A DNA stretch of 64,000 bases from Parelaphostrongylus tenuis (GCA_019055375.1 JAHQIW010003841.1:62001-126000), one strand, 5' to 3'. Shown: positions 11,206-23,905, counted from the stretch's first letter. The notes: a model not told the origin generated them from the sequence alone. A program made the numbers and translations.

Positions 11206-12640
11206 TTTTGCCTTTGTTCGGGTGTAATAGGTGTATAAATAAATGTTTTACACGCGGTGAAAGTGAAGGGGTGAAGATGCCCATCTTCGTTTGAACCCAA
11301 CAGCCATTCTTGGATAATCAATAACCTAATTTGCTCGTTTGCTAACTCCATTCTGAAACAAGTAGATAAACTATAAACCAGTCAGCGCGGGAGAAGACGG
11401 GCTTCGAATGAGCCCAGAACACAAAAAATGGCTCTCTCCCAAAAAAGTTATAAGCATTTTCTCTGAATTTTTTCCCCAGCCTATTACTCGACTGTCTAAG
11501 TCACTAGCCCCAAAAGACAGCTGATATAAATGACTGAGAAAAGAAGTTACAATGATATTAGTCGAGGTTGAAATGCGTCGCAGAGAGGTGATTAATCAGG
11601 AGGACTCGGTCAGCTGATGAAAGACGGTAGCTGGGTGAAAATGGTCTTATTCAAGTTATCTGAGATGTGGGAAGTGCAAGGTACATGAAAGCACGGTTGG
11701 CTTTGACTATAAGCAACTACGAGGGCGGGTAAAATCGGTGCGCTATGTCCATTATCAAGACAGCCACGATAAATTACTTATAACACAGATATAACGGATG
11801 AAATGTCAGCACACTCAGAACGAGAGAACAAAGCTTTATCTAGTAATTAATGAGGGCCTCAACTTATGAAGTACACGATTAGCCGAAAATTATTGAGAGT
11901 TACCGATGAAGTACGATCGCATGCAATGAGCTGCTTGCTCATCTGATATATATCATTCATTGTCTAATATTCAATTACTTTTATGAATTTTGCGCACTAT
12001 ATGCAATGAGAACACATACAAATTGAAAGATTTATGCTGACATTTGAAGTAGGCAGTGATGATATGATTGATTATTCGACTATTTATTCTTTTGTGGCCA
12101 TGAAAAAGATGATTCGTTGTTGTCATAAGAATTGAAAGATAAATATGATTGAAGTATGGATAAATATGAACAAGCCATATACATCTCGTTCTTCTCTTTG
12201 AGAGTATGGCTTAGAAAGAAACATTAAACCGCTTCACAGTCGAAATATTGAGCTCCGCAAAGGGATATATGAGCACGTCGACAAAACCGCGTTCTATCCC
12301 ACACCTACCTACAGATTTAAGATAGCAAATATTCTCTAAATTTGAGTCCAACTGGATTTTCCATCATTCTAGCCACATATTATGAGGGACATAACCATAA
12401 TTGAGAAGCAATATACCAAAGACACGAGAGGATTGAATACTTTTATTTGGTAGTATTGATCTCGAATGGTGTATGAATTCAGGATTTTGTGGTCAACTAT
12501 TGTGAAAAACGGAGGACAATGATCTATCCAACATGAGCACTATTTGTTTCAAATGAAGTAATTTATTAATATGCATATTAAATGAATAAATCTAGTGAAC
12601 GTAGACGGTCGGAAATCTTGCATACCACTGAGCATTTGCA
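11206..12640. other. No gene recognised
   Basis: AT-rich sequence with no supported exon, RNA or repeat. Confidence 0.4.
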
Positions 12641-12644
12641 GGTG

Positions 12645-13190
12645 TGTAATTTTCAGAAATTCTTTCTGATCAGGAGTGAGCAAATGGAAAACCGATCTCA
12701 TTCGTTGCAGAGGAACATTTAACAGGAGTGTTAGCAATCATTCGAAAGCGGAGACTTCGGGCTACAGTCTAACGCTGCAGGTTTTCCAAAACACTCCTTT
12801 ATAATGCCGTAGCATTCAGATCAAAAATTATGTCTTGCACTCGCCTTTCGATTTCTTTTTATCATGCGTAATATCGATCGTTCCGCCTCGCCCTGGGTCA
12901 ATTCTCTTAGGTATACAGGAAAAATAATAACACCGCGAAATTGCAGCAAATATCAGAAATTTTGAGTATTAGTGTATGCCATAGTTTGGGTACGAGCACG
13001 CTAAGGAAGGAGTTTTGTTCAGCGAAATGTGAGATGAGAGATAAACAACACGTGGTTATAAAAAATATGGTATCACTTTGGAGGTTATAGCATTATAAAG
13101 GAGTGTTTTGAAAAACCGGCAAAGTGAGGCTGTATGCTCGAGTTTCAGATTCTGAATGGTTACTAACACTCCTGTGAAATTTCCTCTCCT
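12645..13190. repeat. Foldback element of the AACACTCC family, copy 1
   Basis: Left arm 12712-12825 and right arm 13082-13190 are imperfect reverse complements (shared blocks AACACTCCT, TTATAAAGGAGTGTTTT, GGTTTT). The left part (12650-12900) also matches 63590-63850 in the same orientation over about 250 bp, including TCAGATCAAAAA and CACTCGCCTTTCG. A shorter relic occurs at about 58885-58935. It behaves as a dispersed inverted-repeat (MITE-like) family. Confidence 0.6.
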
Positions 13191-13701
13191 AAGAGTGAGA
13201 TTGATTCTTCATTTGTTCCTTATTATCAGAAGAATCCTTTTCAGAGTCATGAAACAGTTTTAGACGGCTAACGTACAACAGAGGAAAAAACTAAGAAAAT
13301 TAGTACACGATTAATGACCCAAAAACTGAACAAAATTGCCCTTAACTCAAGATCTCATGCAGAGCGGCGACATTCTCTAACTCTCGGCATAGACAATTTC
13401 TATGTGGGTTATACGTTCTGCCGCCTACACCTTCAGAGGATTCTTTCGTCACGCCTCTGCTTTGTTTTCAGCAGTAAGGAAGACTTCTATGAAATAAACT
13501 AGATAGATTGAAGACGTAAGATTGTTCTTAAAAATGAGAAGACTGCGAAAATGTAGACGAGCTATTCCCACAGAAAAGTATCTTCATAAATACTTCCAGG
13601 AAAAGATATACACTCAACTCTGCGTTTTCCTCAAATGCACGCCCTGCCCGATGGCGACTAGATTCCTCACCACTCGTAATTAAATTGATTCCATCAACAT
13701 A
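13191..13701. other. No gene recognised
   Basis: Short open frames on both strands (13314-13502 plus, 13528-13713 minus) lack enough support to call. Confidence 0.35.
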
Positions 13702-14048
13702 ATGTGTGGACATTCTTCTAAGCCTCTTCCTTCGAGCGCCTTGAGTCGGTCAGAGACTGCTGATATAATAGTTGTGGGAAGACATGCTGCATTTCATAAG
13801 ACGTTGAAGAACTGTCAAGAGTACATAAATAGAAATTCAACACCCCTCTATCTTTCAGCCGCTTATTGCAGGCGTTTTCTTTTGATTACGCAACGATCTC
13901 AGATGAGCAGCAAGTTTCGCTCTCATCGCCCTCAGCGACATCAAAAGGGAACCGAGTTAACTCACATAAAACAATTCCCATAAATGCTACTGATATAGCA
14001 CTTCTTCTCACGAATAGCTGCTATTTTTATCATTGCACATACTCATAA
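13702..14048 (+). CDS. Candidate two-exon gene, strand uncertain
   Basis: From ATG 13702 a frame (MCGHSSKPLPSSALSRSE...) reaches a possible donor after 13820. An acceptor CTATCTTTCAG at 13858 opens a frame (RLLQAFSFDYATISDEQQ) to a stop at 14046-14048. The phases agree, giving about 102 residues. The implied intron is only 38 nt, which is very short, and an unspliced 93-codon frame also exists. The minus strand has competing splice-like sites (ATATCAG acceptors at about 13767 and 14000) and open segments such as SDRLKALEGRGLEECPH. I see coding character but cannot decide strand or product. Confidence 0.25.
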
Positions 14049-16338
14049 ACAAGTACTTACAGATAATTTTATTAGGTAATCGATAGACATTAAGTCATAG
14101 TAACAAAATCGAGGTTGTCACAGTGCCGGCCGTCTTCAGTATGGCACACAGCCGTTGTGTTCGTATGAGCAGCAACTGCTTCGCGTACCAGATGTCCAGT
14201 GTTGTGTTGGTGGAAAATTCACAGCGCAATGAATGGTCTTAGGGAAAGACGTATTTCCCATGATAGCTGGCCAGTGTTGTGCTGGCAAACTATTTATAGG
14301 TTAATGCAAACAAGAATATTGGAAATCGTCACGGTCACAGAAGTGCCACTTGAGTATGGACGCCACTTGAAACTCGGCTGCGATTTCCACCTCTTTCAAG
14401 GAACCATGTTAATGCTTACTCCTGGAGCCATGCTTTGTCAAAGGTGAAGGATACTCAAGAACAATAAAATTTCGATCTGTTATTGAACATTTTTATGTTG
14501 TCTTGTCCATTTCGACTTATAATTCGATCATAATAAATTCAAATCTTTCATTTATTACGTAGACAACAGTTCACCTTCAAACACTACCGCAAATAAATAA
14601 ATAGTCAAATATTTATTTCGTCAATGAATGAAAATTAAGTATTACGACTTAAATCTTTCAGTTTATATTTCTCAATTCATATGATGTACAAAAGCCCTCA
14701 TAGTTAATGGTATACCTCTTACGGAACTGACTGGACGGAAAGGCACCGCGCACCGATGAGGTTGGGAAGCTGAAACACGTGTCTAGCACTTTATAAATAC
14801 TCCTAACAAACCTCCTGATAGTCAAAATATTCTCCCAAAAAGTGTCAACCTTAAGGTTTCATAATAATTCATTCAAAGTGTTAATATATCTTAATTATTT
14901 GTGTACCTTAGTGAGAAGGCTATTTACCGTTGAACACTTTGCCACTGGTCATGCTCACCGATTATATGGGCTCTCCGGATTACTTTCAGAATGAACGTCA
15001 ACAGCCAATTTTGTGCATCTCCTCTAGTTCTCACCTTCCAAATCGCCTCAAGGTGATCACTCTTAGGTGACTTCGGAGAGATAGGCGTATCGAAAACCTC
15101 ATGATCCGTTCACTGCTTCCGATGAGTGCTCTCGTCCACTGTCTACACAAACTAATGCAAACCTACTAGACGTAAAATCATGAGAAAGAACATTTCCAAA
15201 TAAGTCTTTTGAGTAAAAGGTTTATTCATGTCTACAAATAAACGGTAGGAAATCCGAATCAATCGTTCTGCAGGCAGTAGCGATGAGGAGGCCGGTAACG
15301 AAGTCGAAAACGTACTTTTAACCAGATGCTGGCTCTGGGTAGTGTCTCGGGCGACGACGAACAATATAGTACGAAAGATGTGTATTGATTAAAATTTTAA
15401 TTACTTTTGGTGAACAAATTTGGTGTTTATGCTCTAGTGCTAAGCTTATAGAACGGCCTAATATCATAAAAAACCTCACTTCTCTCAGTCGGGATAATCG
15501 TGCCCTAATGGAAGCATTTGCGCCACTCTACTTCCTCTCCAAATTACTCAGTCAGTTTAGCTGCTGCTTGCTGTCAGGGCAGTGGACCATCCACGATCCC
15601 ACACGTTATGTTCCAGTGAATGCTAATTGTTTCTCACACTTTTAGAAGAATTTTGTTTATTCAGGATTCAACAAAAACAATCAGATCGCGTGGAAGACCA
15701 AAGACGAGCGCTACGAAGCAGCTAAGTGATGGTTTAACTGGCTAGTCATAGTATTCTCTTGCTCGTACGATTTCAAACAACTATTTCCTTAATCAATGCT
15801 TAGTCAATTTTTCAGTAGGACTTCAACAGAACTGATCCAAAACTAGAACTTTTTTTAGAAAACTTCTTAAACATGTTTTAGCACTTTCACATTTTTCGAA
15901 CGATGTGCTGACTTTTAAATCTACTTCTTTTTATGGTAAGGATCGTCGTTAAGGTGAACTCCCGATAAAGGTATTCACGGACTCGAACATTCGATGTTCC
16001 AGAATATTCCCAGATCTCAGCATCTTTGCGATTGCCGTTCATAGTACTTTGAAAATTCATTCCATTGGAAAATAAACTTATTAGCGTCGCAGTGCGCTCA
16101 GAATTGAGGTAACGCCTCTTGTAGGTGGAAGTGATAAGGTGATCGCAACAGTTAATGGGCTCGTGGTATAGTTCTACCTCATTCGTACCGCCTCAGTCAT
16201 AGATGACTCACTCATTGTAGCGTCAGGCACAGCAGGCGATAAAGAGGAAATATAAGATTTTATTTGACTAACTGAGGTTCTGAGGGAACTTTATTGTCAT
16301 TGAATGATATAATATCACAAAAGGGGCCTTTTGAAGGA
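14049..16338. other. No gene recognised
   Basis: Low-complexity AT-rich blocks alternate with unremarkable sequence. Open frames at 14199-14447 and 15385-15645 have no splice or family support. A box A-like string (TCGTGGTATAGTT) near 16150 lacks a partner box B. Confidence 0.35.
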
Positions 16339-19300
16339 CTGTATCACCTGTTCTCCCGTTGATCATCAAAAGGCTGGAGCGGGCACCACCAACACTTCTA
16401 TTTTTTCCTATCGCGTACAAGAGTAGCCTAATGGGTCCTCCTCGCTCTAGGGATTCGCCGGGCATCACATCGTTTTTCTATACCTTTCGTGAAGAAGCCG
16501 ATCAACGGATCGATGGTCTTCCTGTGCATCTTGATGTTCCGAAGAATCCAGTCGGTAACGGCTCTTGCCCATCTGATGTCGTTCAAATGCATCACGTGTC
16601 TGGCCCACTGCATTTTGATATCCTGGCGTGTACAACAGCATCTTTAATCTTCGATCGCTTAGATCGTAGATCGGAACTACGGATCCTTTCTCTTATTTGC
16701 GAAACACGGGTACTCTTAGTACCGACCTTTCCAAATGATTGTTCATCCTTATTATGTAGGGACCAAGTTTCTGCTTCACACGTTAGGGCAGGGAAATCGT
16801 CGTGTCGAAAAGCTCGGCACGGAGTCGAACGTTTTTTGCCTTCTTTGCTACATCTTCGATGCTCTTAAACGTTCCCTTAGCCGCTCGTTTTCTCCTGCGC
16901 AACTCTAAACTTAGGTCGTTCATCATATTGATTTCACGACCTAGGTAGACATGACTCTTGCATTTGGAGATGTTCGTTTCGTTGAGTATGAATGGGTCAT
17001 TCAAAATCCATTCGTTCCTAATAAACATTGCTTTCGTTAGATTTAGTTAAAGACCAATCTTTCCACAGGCAATGTCGAAATCGATCAACATCCGTTCCGC
17101 TTGGCTGATGCTTGGTATTATCACGACGATTTCACCAGCAAAGCAAAGATGGTTTAATTGTCGGCAGTTATTTTCATTCCCATATCGCCTCATTCTAATG
17201 CTCGCATAGCGTTTTGGAGGTTGACAGTGAATAATTTTTGCGAAATTGTATCACTGTGTCCAACACCTCCTCTCACGCCGATGGTAATGTTGTTGTAGAA
17301 TGGCGATACTGTGGTCGTGAAGTTTTTATGCAGCTCACGAAGGGTCGTTATGTACTCATTAGGGATGCGCTGGCGAGCCTCTATAACGCCTCTAATTCCA
17401 CTGAATGTGTTCCATGATGCTAAATTCTTTTCAAAATCCTGCTTTTTCGCATGGATGACCTTTGTCCAGTGTTCTGTCAATCCTATTTATCAAGGCTCGA
17501 GTGAAGGGTTTATAGACAACGTACAACAAGCAGACTGGGCGATACTTGCCTATCTCGTGGAGGTCTCTCTTTTTGAAAAACAACACGGTCTTCCTGGTTT
17601 TCCATTGAATGGGTATCCCGCATTCTGGCAGACAGCGAGTGAAGAGCCGAGTCAGGGTGTTGATGAGAACTGGCTGTACGTTGCTCAGTGTCCTGATCTA
17701 ATCCTGTCTGGACCAGGTGATGCTCTATTCTTCACCGACGACATAGCATGTCGGATTTCGGAAGGGAAGACCGTTGAAACGACAGTTCATCCTATTTCAA
17801 ATCATATGACGGTAAGAGGACATGGCTATTAAAAAGACCCGAATAGTATCCACCGTCCGTCTGGAAACTGTAAGTGTCCCGTCAGGGCATCGCAGTACAA
17901 TCATCATGGTCTTACGATTGGCGAAACTTCACTGGGCTTTGCAAATGCCTTCCCAGCTTCTGCAGTTTCTGCCATAATTACTTCTTGTCTCTATTTGAGG
18001 TCTTATTTTATCGCTACTCTGCAGCGTTTACGAACTTTGGACGTATGGTTTGGATTGTCTGTAGCTCGCGCGATTCCACGTTGACGTATCTGCTGGAGTG
18101 TCTGCGGAGACAAGCGTGTATTCTTCACTTTAGGACTCTCGGCTTTCATAGCGCTAATGTGATGATATTTGATGAGCCAGTCGTATTCTTCGTCGATGTT
18201 GTCGGCAACGGTATCTTCTCAAGAGCTAACTAGTGATTTGAATACATCCCAATTTATGATGGTTCTTTGACTTCGTTGTTTGAATTTAGCGACTTCTTTG
18301 CTTTCCGCTAAAAACGGAACGTGGCGTGAAGGAGGCGATGGTCTGGTTTTGTGTAGAAGTCCATAATAACAACGACATTGGTCAGGCGGAGTCTTCGATT
18401 TACTAAGATGTGATCTATTTTGTTATGGTACTATCTATTGATACATTCCCACGTCCATCGTTGAGAGGGAGGATTTTGGAATTGTGAGTTAACATGGATG
18501 GTTTTAGTCGTCGTGATAAACTCAGATAGCCTCTCACCCTGTTCACTCCACTCTAGTGCGTGAGTCCTAATGTGACGTTCTTCAGACGTCGTTCTCGGTC
18601 CAATTTTCGCGTTGAAGTCTCCAGCAATGCTTGAAGGATGTTTGGTTTTCTCTGAAGATTTTTTCGAGGTACTCATAGAACGCTTCGACTTCGCCTTCGT
18701 CATAGCTTGGTGTTCGTACATAAGAAACGAAGATGGTCAAGCTGGAATTGAAACACATCTTTTCAACTGTAATCGTCTGATTCTGGCTGTTAGTTGTTCA
18801 AATGGATGTTCACAGTCAAATTCGATTCGACGAGGATGCCAGGGCTGCCGAGTAAACAAAGTGAGAAAGATGGAGTCCTCAGTCTCAGCCAAGCTATTGT
18901 CGTCGCACCGTACCCTTCTTGTTTCAATCAATAGATCTTCTGCAGCGGATAGGTGATGAAGTCTTCGTGCATTATAGGTACGGATTGCTATTTTAGTACA
19001 TTTTGATTTTGACAGCTTAGTTAGGTTTTGAGATTTCAGCAGGCTCTCCGTACCGTGATACCCGGCGCTGCCGCACCGCGAGCTCATTCGGTGTCAGGGA
19101 ATGAGGCTCATATTTTTGTTGTTTTTAACATATTGATACCCGACATATAGCTTGCCAGGCTTCAAACGTGGAGGCTGGTATTCACGAGTAGCTTGCCAGT
19201 CTCTCTCGGAAGAGTGGGAGGAGCTTATTTGTTGGAGGTGACTCCTAACCGCCTACAATGTACTTCTGAGCCGCTTGATTACAGGCGTTTGGCCAACTTG

Positions 19301-19480
19301 TCTCGCAGAAGTAGAGTTTTGTCAACTCGGCGCTGCAGAAGCAGGGAGCTCGGCCTCTTGATCCACCTGCGTCTCTGGGAAGCATGCGGTCGCTTTTGGT
19401 TCGCATTGAGTTCGCCTATACACCACCTGGGGAGGGGCCCCGTGCTCTCACGATCAACTCGGCAAGATCTCTCATCATTT
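16339..19480 (-). mobile_element. RTE-type non-LTR retrotransposon A, near full length
   Basis: The element reads 5' to 3' on the minus strand: leader (about 19480-19030, shared with remnant B), EEP endonuclease (about 19010-18400), reverse transcriptase (about 18300-17030) and the conserved C-terminal tail (about 17030-16360). It ends at GGTGATACAG near 16338. About 3.1 kb is the normal length for RTE elements. The same GGTGATACAG end is found in copy C (46853), fixing the 3' boundary. Target-site duplications could not be recognised. Long plus-strand open frames here (16359-16868, 17311-17832) are antisense shadows. Confidence 0.85.
16360..19060 (-). pseudogene. RTE endonuclease/reverse transcriptase polyprotein, inactivated
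   Basis: Endonuclease blocks are visible: KIAIRTYNAR near 18990, FEQLTARIRRLQLKRC near 18770, AGDFNAKIGP near 18610 and IDHI near 18415. A compensating pair of frameshifts flanks TIFVSYVRTPSYDEGE (about 18735-18640). In the reverse transcriptase, TTTVSPFYNNITIGVRGGV and DTISQKLFTVNLQNAMR are clear. The stretch before them seems to lack the segment holding catalytic motif A. The FADD catalytic motif reads FAGE at 17131-17142, so both aspartates are lost. An in-frame TAA lies at 17047-17049. The tail (YLGREINMMNDLSLELRRR, IRWARAVTDW, RIPRARRTH) is well preserved but also interrupted. It was once an autonomous element and is now dead. Confidence 0.85.
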
Positions 19481-19711
19481 ATTTTCTTTTCCCTTCCTTT
19501 TTCTTCCTTCCTTTTTTCTTTTTTCCTCCTTTTCTTCTGTGTTTAGGAAAAACCCCTACGTGTACAAAAGTTTCCTGTGTTTCAGCTGAAAACCACGATC
19601 TTCCAATAAGGAGCATTTTACAAGTTGATACTAGATCTCCTCATAAGTTTTGCCACTGTAGCATCAAAGACCAAATTATCAACGAGAAGTAATTGAAATT
19701 GCTTCACAACA
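19481..19711. other. Pyrimidine-rich spacer
   Basis: A T/C-rich run (about 19485-19545) follows the RTE 5' end. There is no gene. 19600-19711 continues the 3' flank of the mariner fragment on the minus strand. Confidence 0.45.
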
Positions 19712-20350
19712 CTATTTAAAGTATGCGCCATCAGCCTGAACACATTTCTGCCGTCTCTCACGCAACAAATCAATACCGCGCTTATAGAACTTGTCATCCT
19801 TGGATTCAAAGAAAAATGTCAATCATCAACGCAGATGTTTGATGTCACGGATTCTTTATTGATTAGGAAGTGCCCCGACGACCAGAAGAGATGACAGTAA
19901 GACGGCGGAACGTCACGATTGTACGGCAGATGGTCCAGCAACTCCCAACCCATTGCCGTCAACTTCCTCTTTGTCACTTTGGCGACATGTAACATTGCAT
20001 TTTCTCGAAGCAGGATGAGATTGCGACTATGTCACCGTGACAGAGCCCGATTGAAGTGGTCCAGATGCTCACAGTAGCTCTTAGCATTGATCACCTCTCG
20101 GCTAGCAGAGAGCCTCAGTTAATCGGCCGACCTGTTTCTAAAGGACGATGAGTATAGCCTTGACCAACTTTGCGTAGGCGTCCAGAGCACACCTGGTTCT
20201 TCATGTTGCTGTTGCCGGCTCGAAACTCAGCAAGTAATTGGAAAGCTGTTCTTCTGGCAACAAGCCCTTGAGCCTTTGCACGATTCATGCTTTGGAAGGC
20301 GGTCTGTTCCTCGCGTCCCAATTTGTACTCGTAATTGTGATAAAGGCCTC
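19712..20350 (-). pseudogene. Internally deleted mariner transposase
   Basis: On the minus strand the N-terminus (YEYKLGREEQTAFQSMN at about 20335-20280, then LLAEFRAGNSNMKNQVCSGR) matches the mariner helix-turn-helix region. It jumps to REVINAKSYCEHLDHFNRAL and LHVAKVTKRKLTAMGWELL, so about 100 residues carrying the first catalytic Asp block are gone. The third catalytic block, normally SPDxAPSDYHLF, reads NRDVPPSYCHLF, with the catalytic Asp lost. The C-terminus continues after a frameshift to ADGAYFK-like residues and a TAG at 19712-19714. Confidence 0.8.
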
Positions 20351-20384
20351 GTTAAGCCTCCATGATGGAGCAACTGTGGACACA

Positions 20385-20605
20385 TTTCGTACGAAAAGGA
20401 GGCTCAGAAAATTCTGCACAAAGAGGTATCAATTCGTTGCCTAAAAGATGGCAAAGGCATGTTGAGGCAGGATTATGGCGCATACTCTGAATAGTGTTGT
20501 TAAGCAATTTCAATCACTTCTGGTTAATTACTTTAGTCTTATTTTGCTCTAATCTCAAAACTTGTGGGAAGTCCCAATATTGAAGGAACGAAGATCACGC
20601 CTCGC
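20385..20605 (+). pseudogene. Second mariner C-terminal end, opposite orientation
   Basis: The plus strand encodes AQRGINSLPKRWQRHVEA (about 20398-20440) followed by a 3' flank (AATAGTGTTGTTAAGCAATTTCAATC) that mirrors the flank of the neighbouring minus-strand fragment. Only the last 20 or so codons and the 3' non-coding part are present. It lies directly next to the N-terminal end of the minus-strand copy, giving a head-to-tail inverted arrangement of two elements of the same subfamily. Confidence 0.65.
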
Positions 20606-21471
20606 TTTTGCATTTTGTTGTTTTAAGTTTACAGCGTATTTTTTGTTATTTCTTTAGTAAAATTATTATCCTGAGTAGGTTAAATAGAAGAAAATATAGA
20701 CTATTATATGGAGGACTTCGTCAAGCGTATTTTTTGTAGAAAGAACTTTCGCATAACCTTGAGTATCTCGCTTTTTCAACACGGAAGATTTTTCGACCAT
20801 ACCATAAAAGAGATTAAAAAAATTGCTTTTGTTTGAGATATTATTCAGCAATCAAAAATTCATAAAACCGGCATCGCTCAACAGCAATCTACCTTTATCA
20901 ATAGCTTACCACCGGTTAACAACTTATCGTTGTTCCGTAAAAATTGTACTACTGACGATCAAAAGTTGGTTCCTTCTGCTTTCATATTAGTTAATCAAAA
21001 ATTATTGGATTTGTTGAGTAGTGAACATTCCACAGCTCGGTCTGACTTTTGAAAGTGCTTTCTTTGTGCAGGTTCCTGTAGTTGTAATATTAAAGTCGTC
21101 TCCTCGCTTGCTTGCAATTTCACCTTCTTCACAAACGCTGTAGAATACTAGTCGAGCAGTTGTCCTTGCAATCTCGAGGATAGCCGAGACGAGGCATTCC
21201 ATCAAGGTGGTTATTGATTGCTGGAGATTGCTGAACTGTTAAAGATCAATCGCACGTCGCGTCAAACATCACTAGTCATTCGGCAACAGACCTCCTAAAG
21301 ACATTTTTGTGTTACAGAAATAGACTATCATTAAAGCGATTTCCTAAAGTCGAAGGATTTCCTATATTTCAATTTAGTTACGCTTTCTTGTCATTTGTAC
21401 GCTAAAAATAAAACCGTCCTTTTTTTATGCGACATTCTTGTGATCGCCTGAGATAAATGTCTATTCTATAG
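20606..21471. other. No gene; diverged repeat near 21000-21300
   Basis: Sequence at about 21110-21295 (TTTCACCTTCTTCACAAACG, AACATCACTAGTCATTCGGC) resembles 50840-50940 (TTTCATCTTCTTCACGAACG, AACATCACTATTCACTCGGC). It is therefore a dispersed repeat of unknown type. Confidence 0.4.
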
Positions 21472-21576
21472 TCAGCTCCTAATTATCGGATGCACACAGT
21501 TCATATTAGAAACATCGACAAATCCGAAGTGTTTATCGGATCTCGTGGTGAGAATATCAGACGTCCACGCAAACAG
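21472..21576 (+). CDS. Isolated candidate internal exon
   Basis: A 105-nt open segment is bounded by an acceptor (CTATTCTATAG) and a CAG|GTATGC donor and is phase 0 at both ends. It encodes 35 residues, starting SAPNYRMHTVHIRNIDKSEV and ending RRPRKQ, with a charged, non-repetitive composition. Neighbouring exons were not identified and I do not recognise the family. Confidence 0.35.
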
Positions 21577-23825
21577 GTATGCTAGTTCTATACGTTAACC
21601 ATTGTGTATCATAAATTACGACGCAAATAGTTTAGGTGGTCTTGGACATTGAGGCTCTTCATTTTTTTCTTCATTTTTCCTTTTTTTTCCCTATCTCTCT
21701 ATCCTATACCTATCTTTCTTTTCTATTACTTTCTTTGTTTCTTTTATCCTATTTGCTTATCTTTGTAATCAAGGAATGTCGATTCAGTAACAAAGCGTGC
21801 ATATTCAATTTTTCCTTAGTGTTTGCACTAACCCGCCGATTTTTCAAGCGTCACGAGGCGCGATTGCTCGGCGAACGCATCGACCGCAGCGCGTTTTGAC
21901 AAAACAGTTTTTTTTTCGTCACTAAAAGAGGTATTGTCATTAGTAAAAATAGAGTCAAATGAAGAAATCAATGAAGCTTTTTTTTGTAAGAGCATGTTGA
22001 AAAATCACAAAGCCAATGAATTGTTTGTCAAAAAACATACTGCACCTTGTAGTGTGATGCCACTCCATCGATTATTGTTGTAACTTTTGTTATTTTCTAT
22101 CAGGAGTTGGAACTCTTATAGATTAGCAGAACAAGTTTTCTTCTATGGAGTTATGAGTAGTCGCTTCCCATATGTCCACTTAACTCAGCTCTGAACATCA
22201 ACTGTGAAGGTGAAACAACGCACTCTGAAAGCAAAATTTTTTTTTTCTTGATAACATGCCGTAGTGTGCAGGTCATTTACGAATGGAACAATAGCAGAAT
22301 CGATGCTTTTCAAATTGTCAAATAATTACAAGAATCAAGGACTTAAAGAGGGTTGAATGTTACATAACAGTGTGGATTCATTAAATCATGAAATATGGAT
22401 TCAAACTTTATTCTGATCAAATCTGCAATTAGCAGCTTTATATTACTCTACGGAGAGTTATCCTTCTTGCTCGAATCGTATAAATTCCTCATAGGAACAT
22501 AACTAATATAACAATACACTTCCGCCTTGTAGAGCATCACTATCTCGCATGTATTATAGAAAATGTGGGATCACCGTACATTGCGTACTTGATATATCAA
22601 CCAATCCAACATACTCTCCAGGTGCGCATCATGTTGTCAGGTGAGAAGAAATGTTCACACCCAAACTGTGTGGCAAACTTGGTATGCCAAAACAAGGACA
22701 TTCGATTGGAAGCTCTAATTTTCTGTCAGAAGGTGTAGAGGAATAAGCGAAACGAATCAGGCAGAAGAGTGATTACTTACACTGATAGAAGTGGAGGCGG
22801 ACACCCATTGGAAAAGGTTTTACAGACCGGGAGGTGTCTGGTTTACTATAGCGTGGCCACAGCCACCTGCACTTTGTCATGTTAAATTTATTGGAGAGGT
22901 GGAATCTACAGAATACAAAAGATAGAGGCAATCTTCTTGGATGCTTTTAACTGAAAAAGAACTACGTAGAGCACTTGAAATTAGTGCGTATGAGCAGTGC
23001 ATATGGCAAAGGCTGCAATGAACGACGATGCTCACGTCAGAGTAAAAGTAGATATGAAGATATAGCGATGAAATAAAGTTTGTCCCAGAATTCTACTTAT
23101 ATTTCAACTCGTGTAGTACACTAATAATCAAAAAAAAAAATTCCAAATCGTAGATGAGGTGGCATCCCGTCCAGCGTACAGCATCATTTTACCAAACCAC
23201 TCATTGTTTTCTTATATTCAGCACTATGATGTCTTTTAAGTGTTATATAAAAGTAGATTACACGAAAATAAAAGTTTGTATGAAATATTTGTCTTGGAAG
23301 AAGTAATGATGTAGGTAATTATTGACAATATACTTCTTCATGACAATAAATTGAGACGAGTTCTCGCTGGCATAAGAAATCATGTGATTGAAATATGATT
23401 CAGTGGAATTAGCATAGCATCGAACTGTTCGAAACAGTTCGAAATATGACATCTTTGTAAGCGTCTGGCTTTCCCCTTAAAAAATGCGGAGTTTTGAAAG
23501 AGACGTTGGTGCTGTTTCCAGATTGCAGCAATAAAAGATGCTCATAGTTAATTATATGTAAATACATAGAAAAATTTTGGTACTTTCCGCTATCCTTGCT
23601 CTGTTTTAGCCCCTGGAACAAAACGTAATTTTCGTCGTTTTCGAAGTCTTAGTGGTGATTGGATAGCTTAAATCAAGACATTTGAAAAGCATATTTTATT
23701 TTCACAATGGCTTCAATATTGCATTATATTGGAAGATTACAATAAGCAATATTCTTTTATGTGATCGCTTTTAGCGGTGGTACGATGGAATAATATACCT
23801 AAGATGTAGAGTGATGTGTAAAACT
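21577..23825. other. No gene recognised
   Basis: AT-rich sequence. A pyrimidine tract lies at 21655-21765. The open frame at 21636-21899 is driven by this T-rich run and is not credible. Confidence 0.4.
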
Positions 23826-23829
23826 TCTG

Positions 23830-23905
23830 CGGTAGTTGGTACTGGAACCCACACTTCACCTATACGGAAGCGCGTGCTCGAACCGTTGCACTACCGATGC
23901 CCGTT
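23830..23905 (-). repeat. tRNA-like relic (second tRNA-derived family)
   Basis: On the minus strand a D-arm with perfect stem GTGC/GCAC around AACGGTTCGA is followed by a box B-like GGGTTCCAGTACC. The D-arm core GCAACGGTT is shared with the tRNA-like unit at 50419-50489. The acceptor stem is poor, so I treat it as a tRNA-derived repeat, not a functional tRNA. Confidence 0.45.

Noticed and set aside
16359..16868. 169-codon plus-strand open frame
   Set aside because: Antisense to the conserved C-terminal tail of RTE element A.
17311..17832. 173-codon plus-strand open frame, the longest in the window
   Set aside because: It is antisense to the reverse transcriptase of RTE element A; the minus strand carries the recognisable family motifs.
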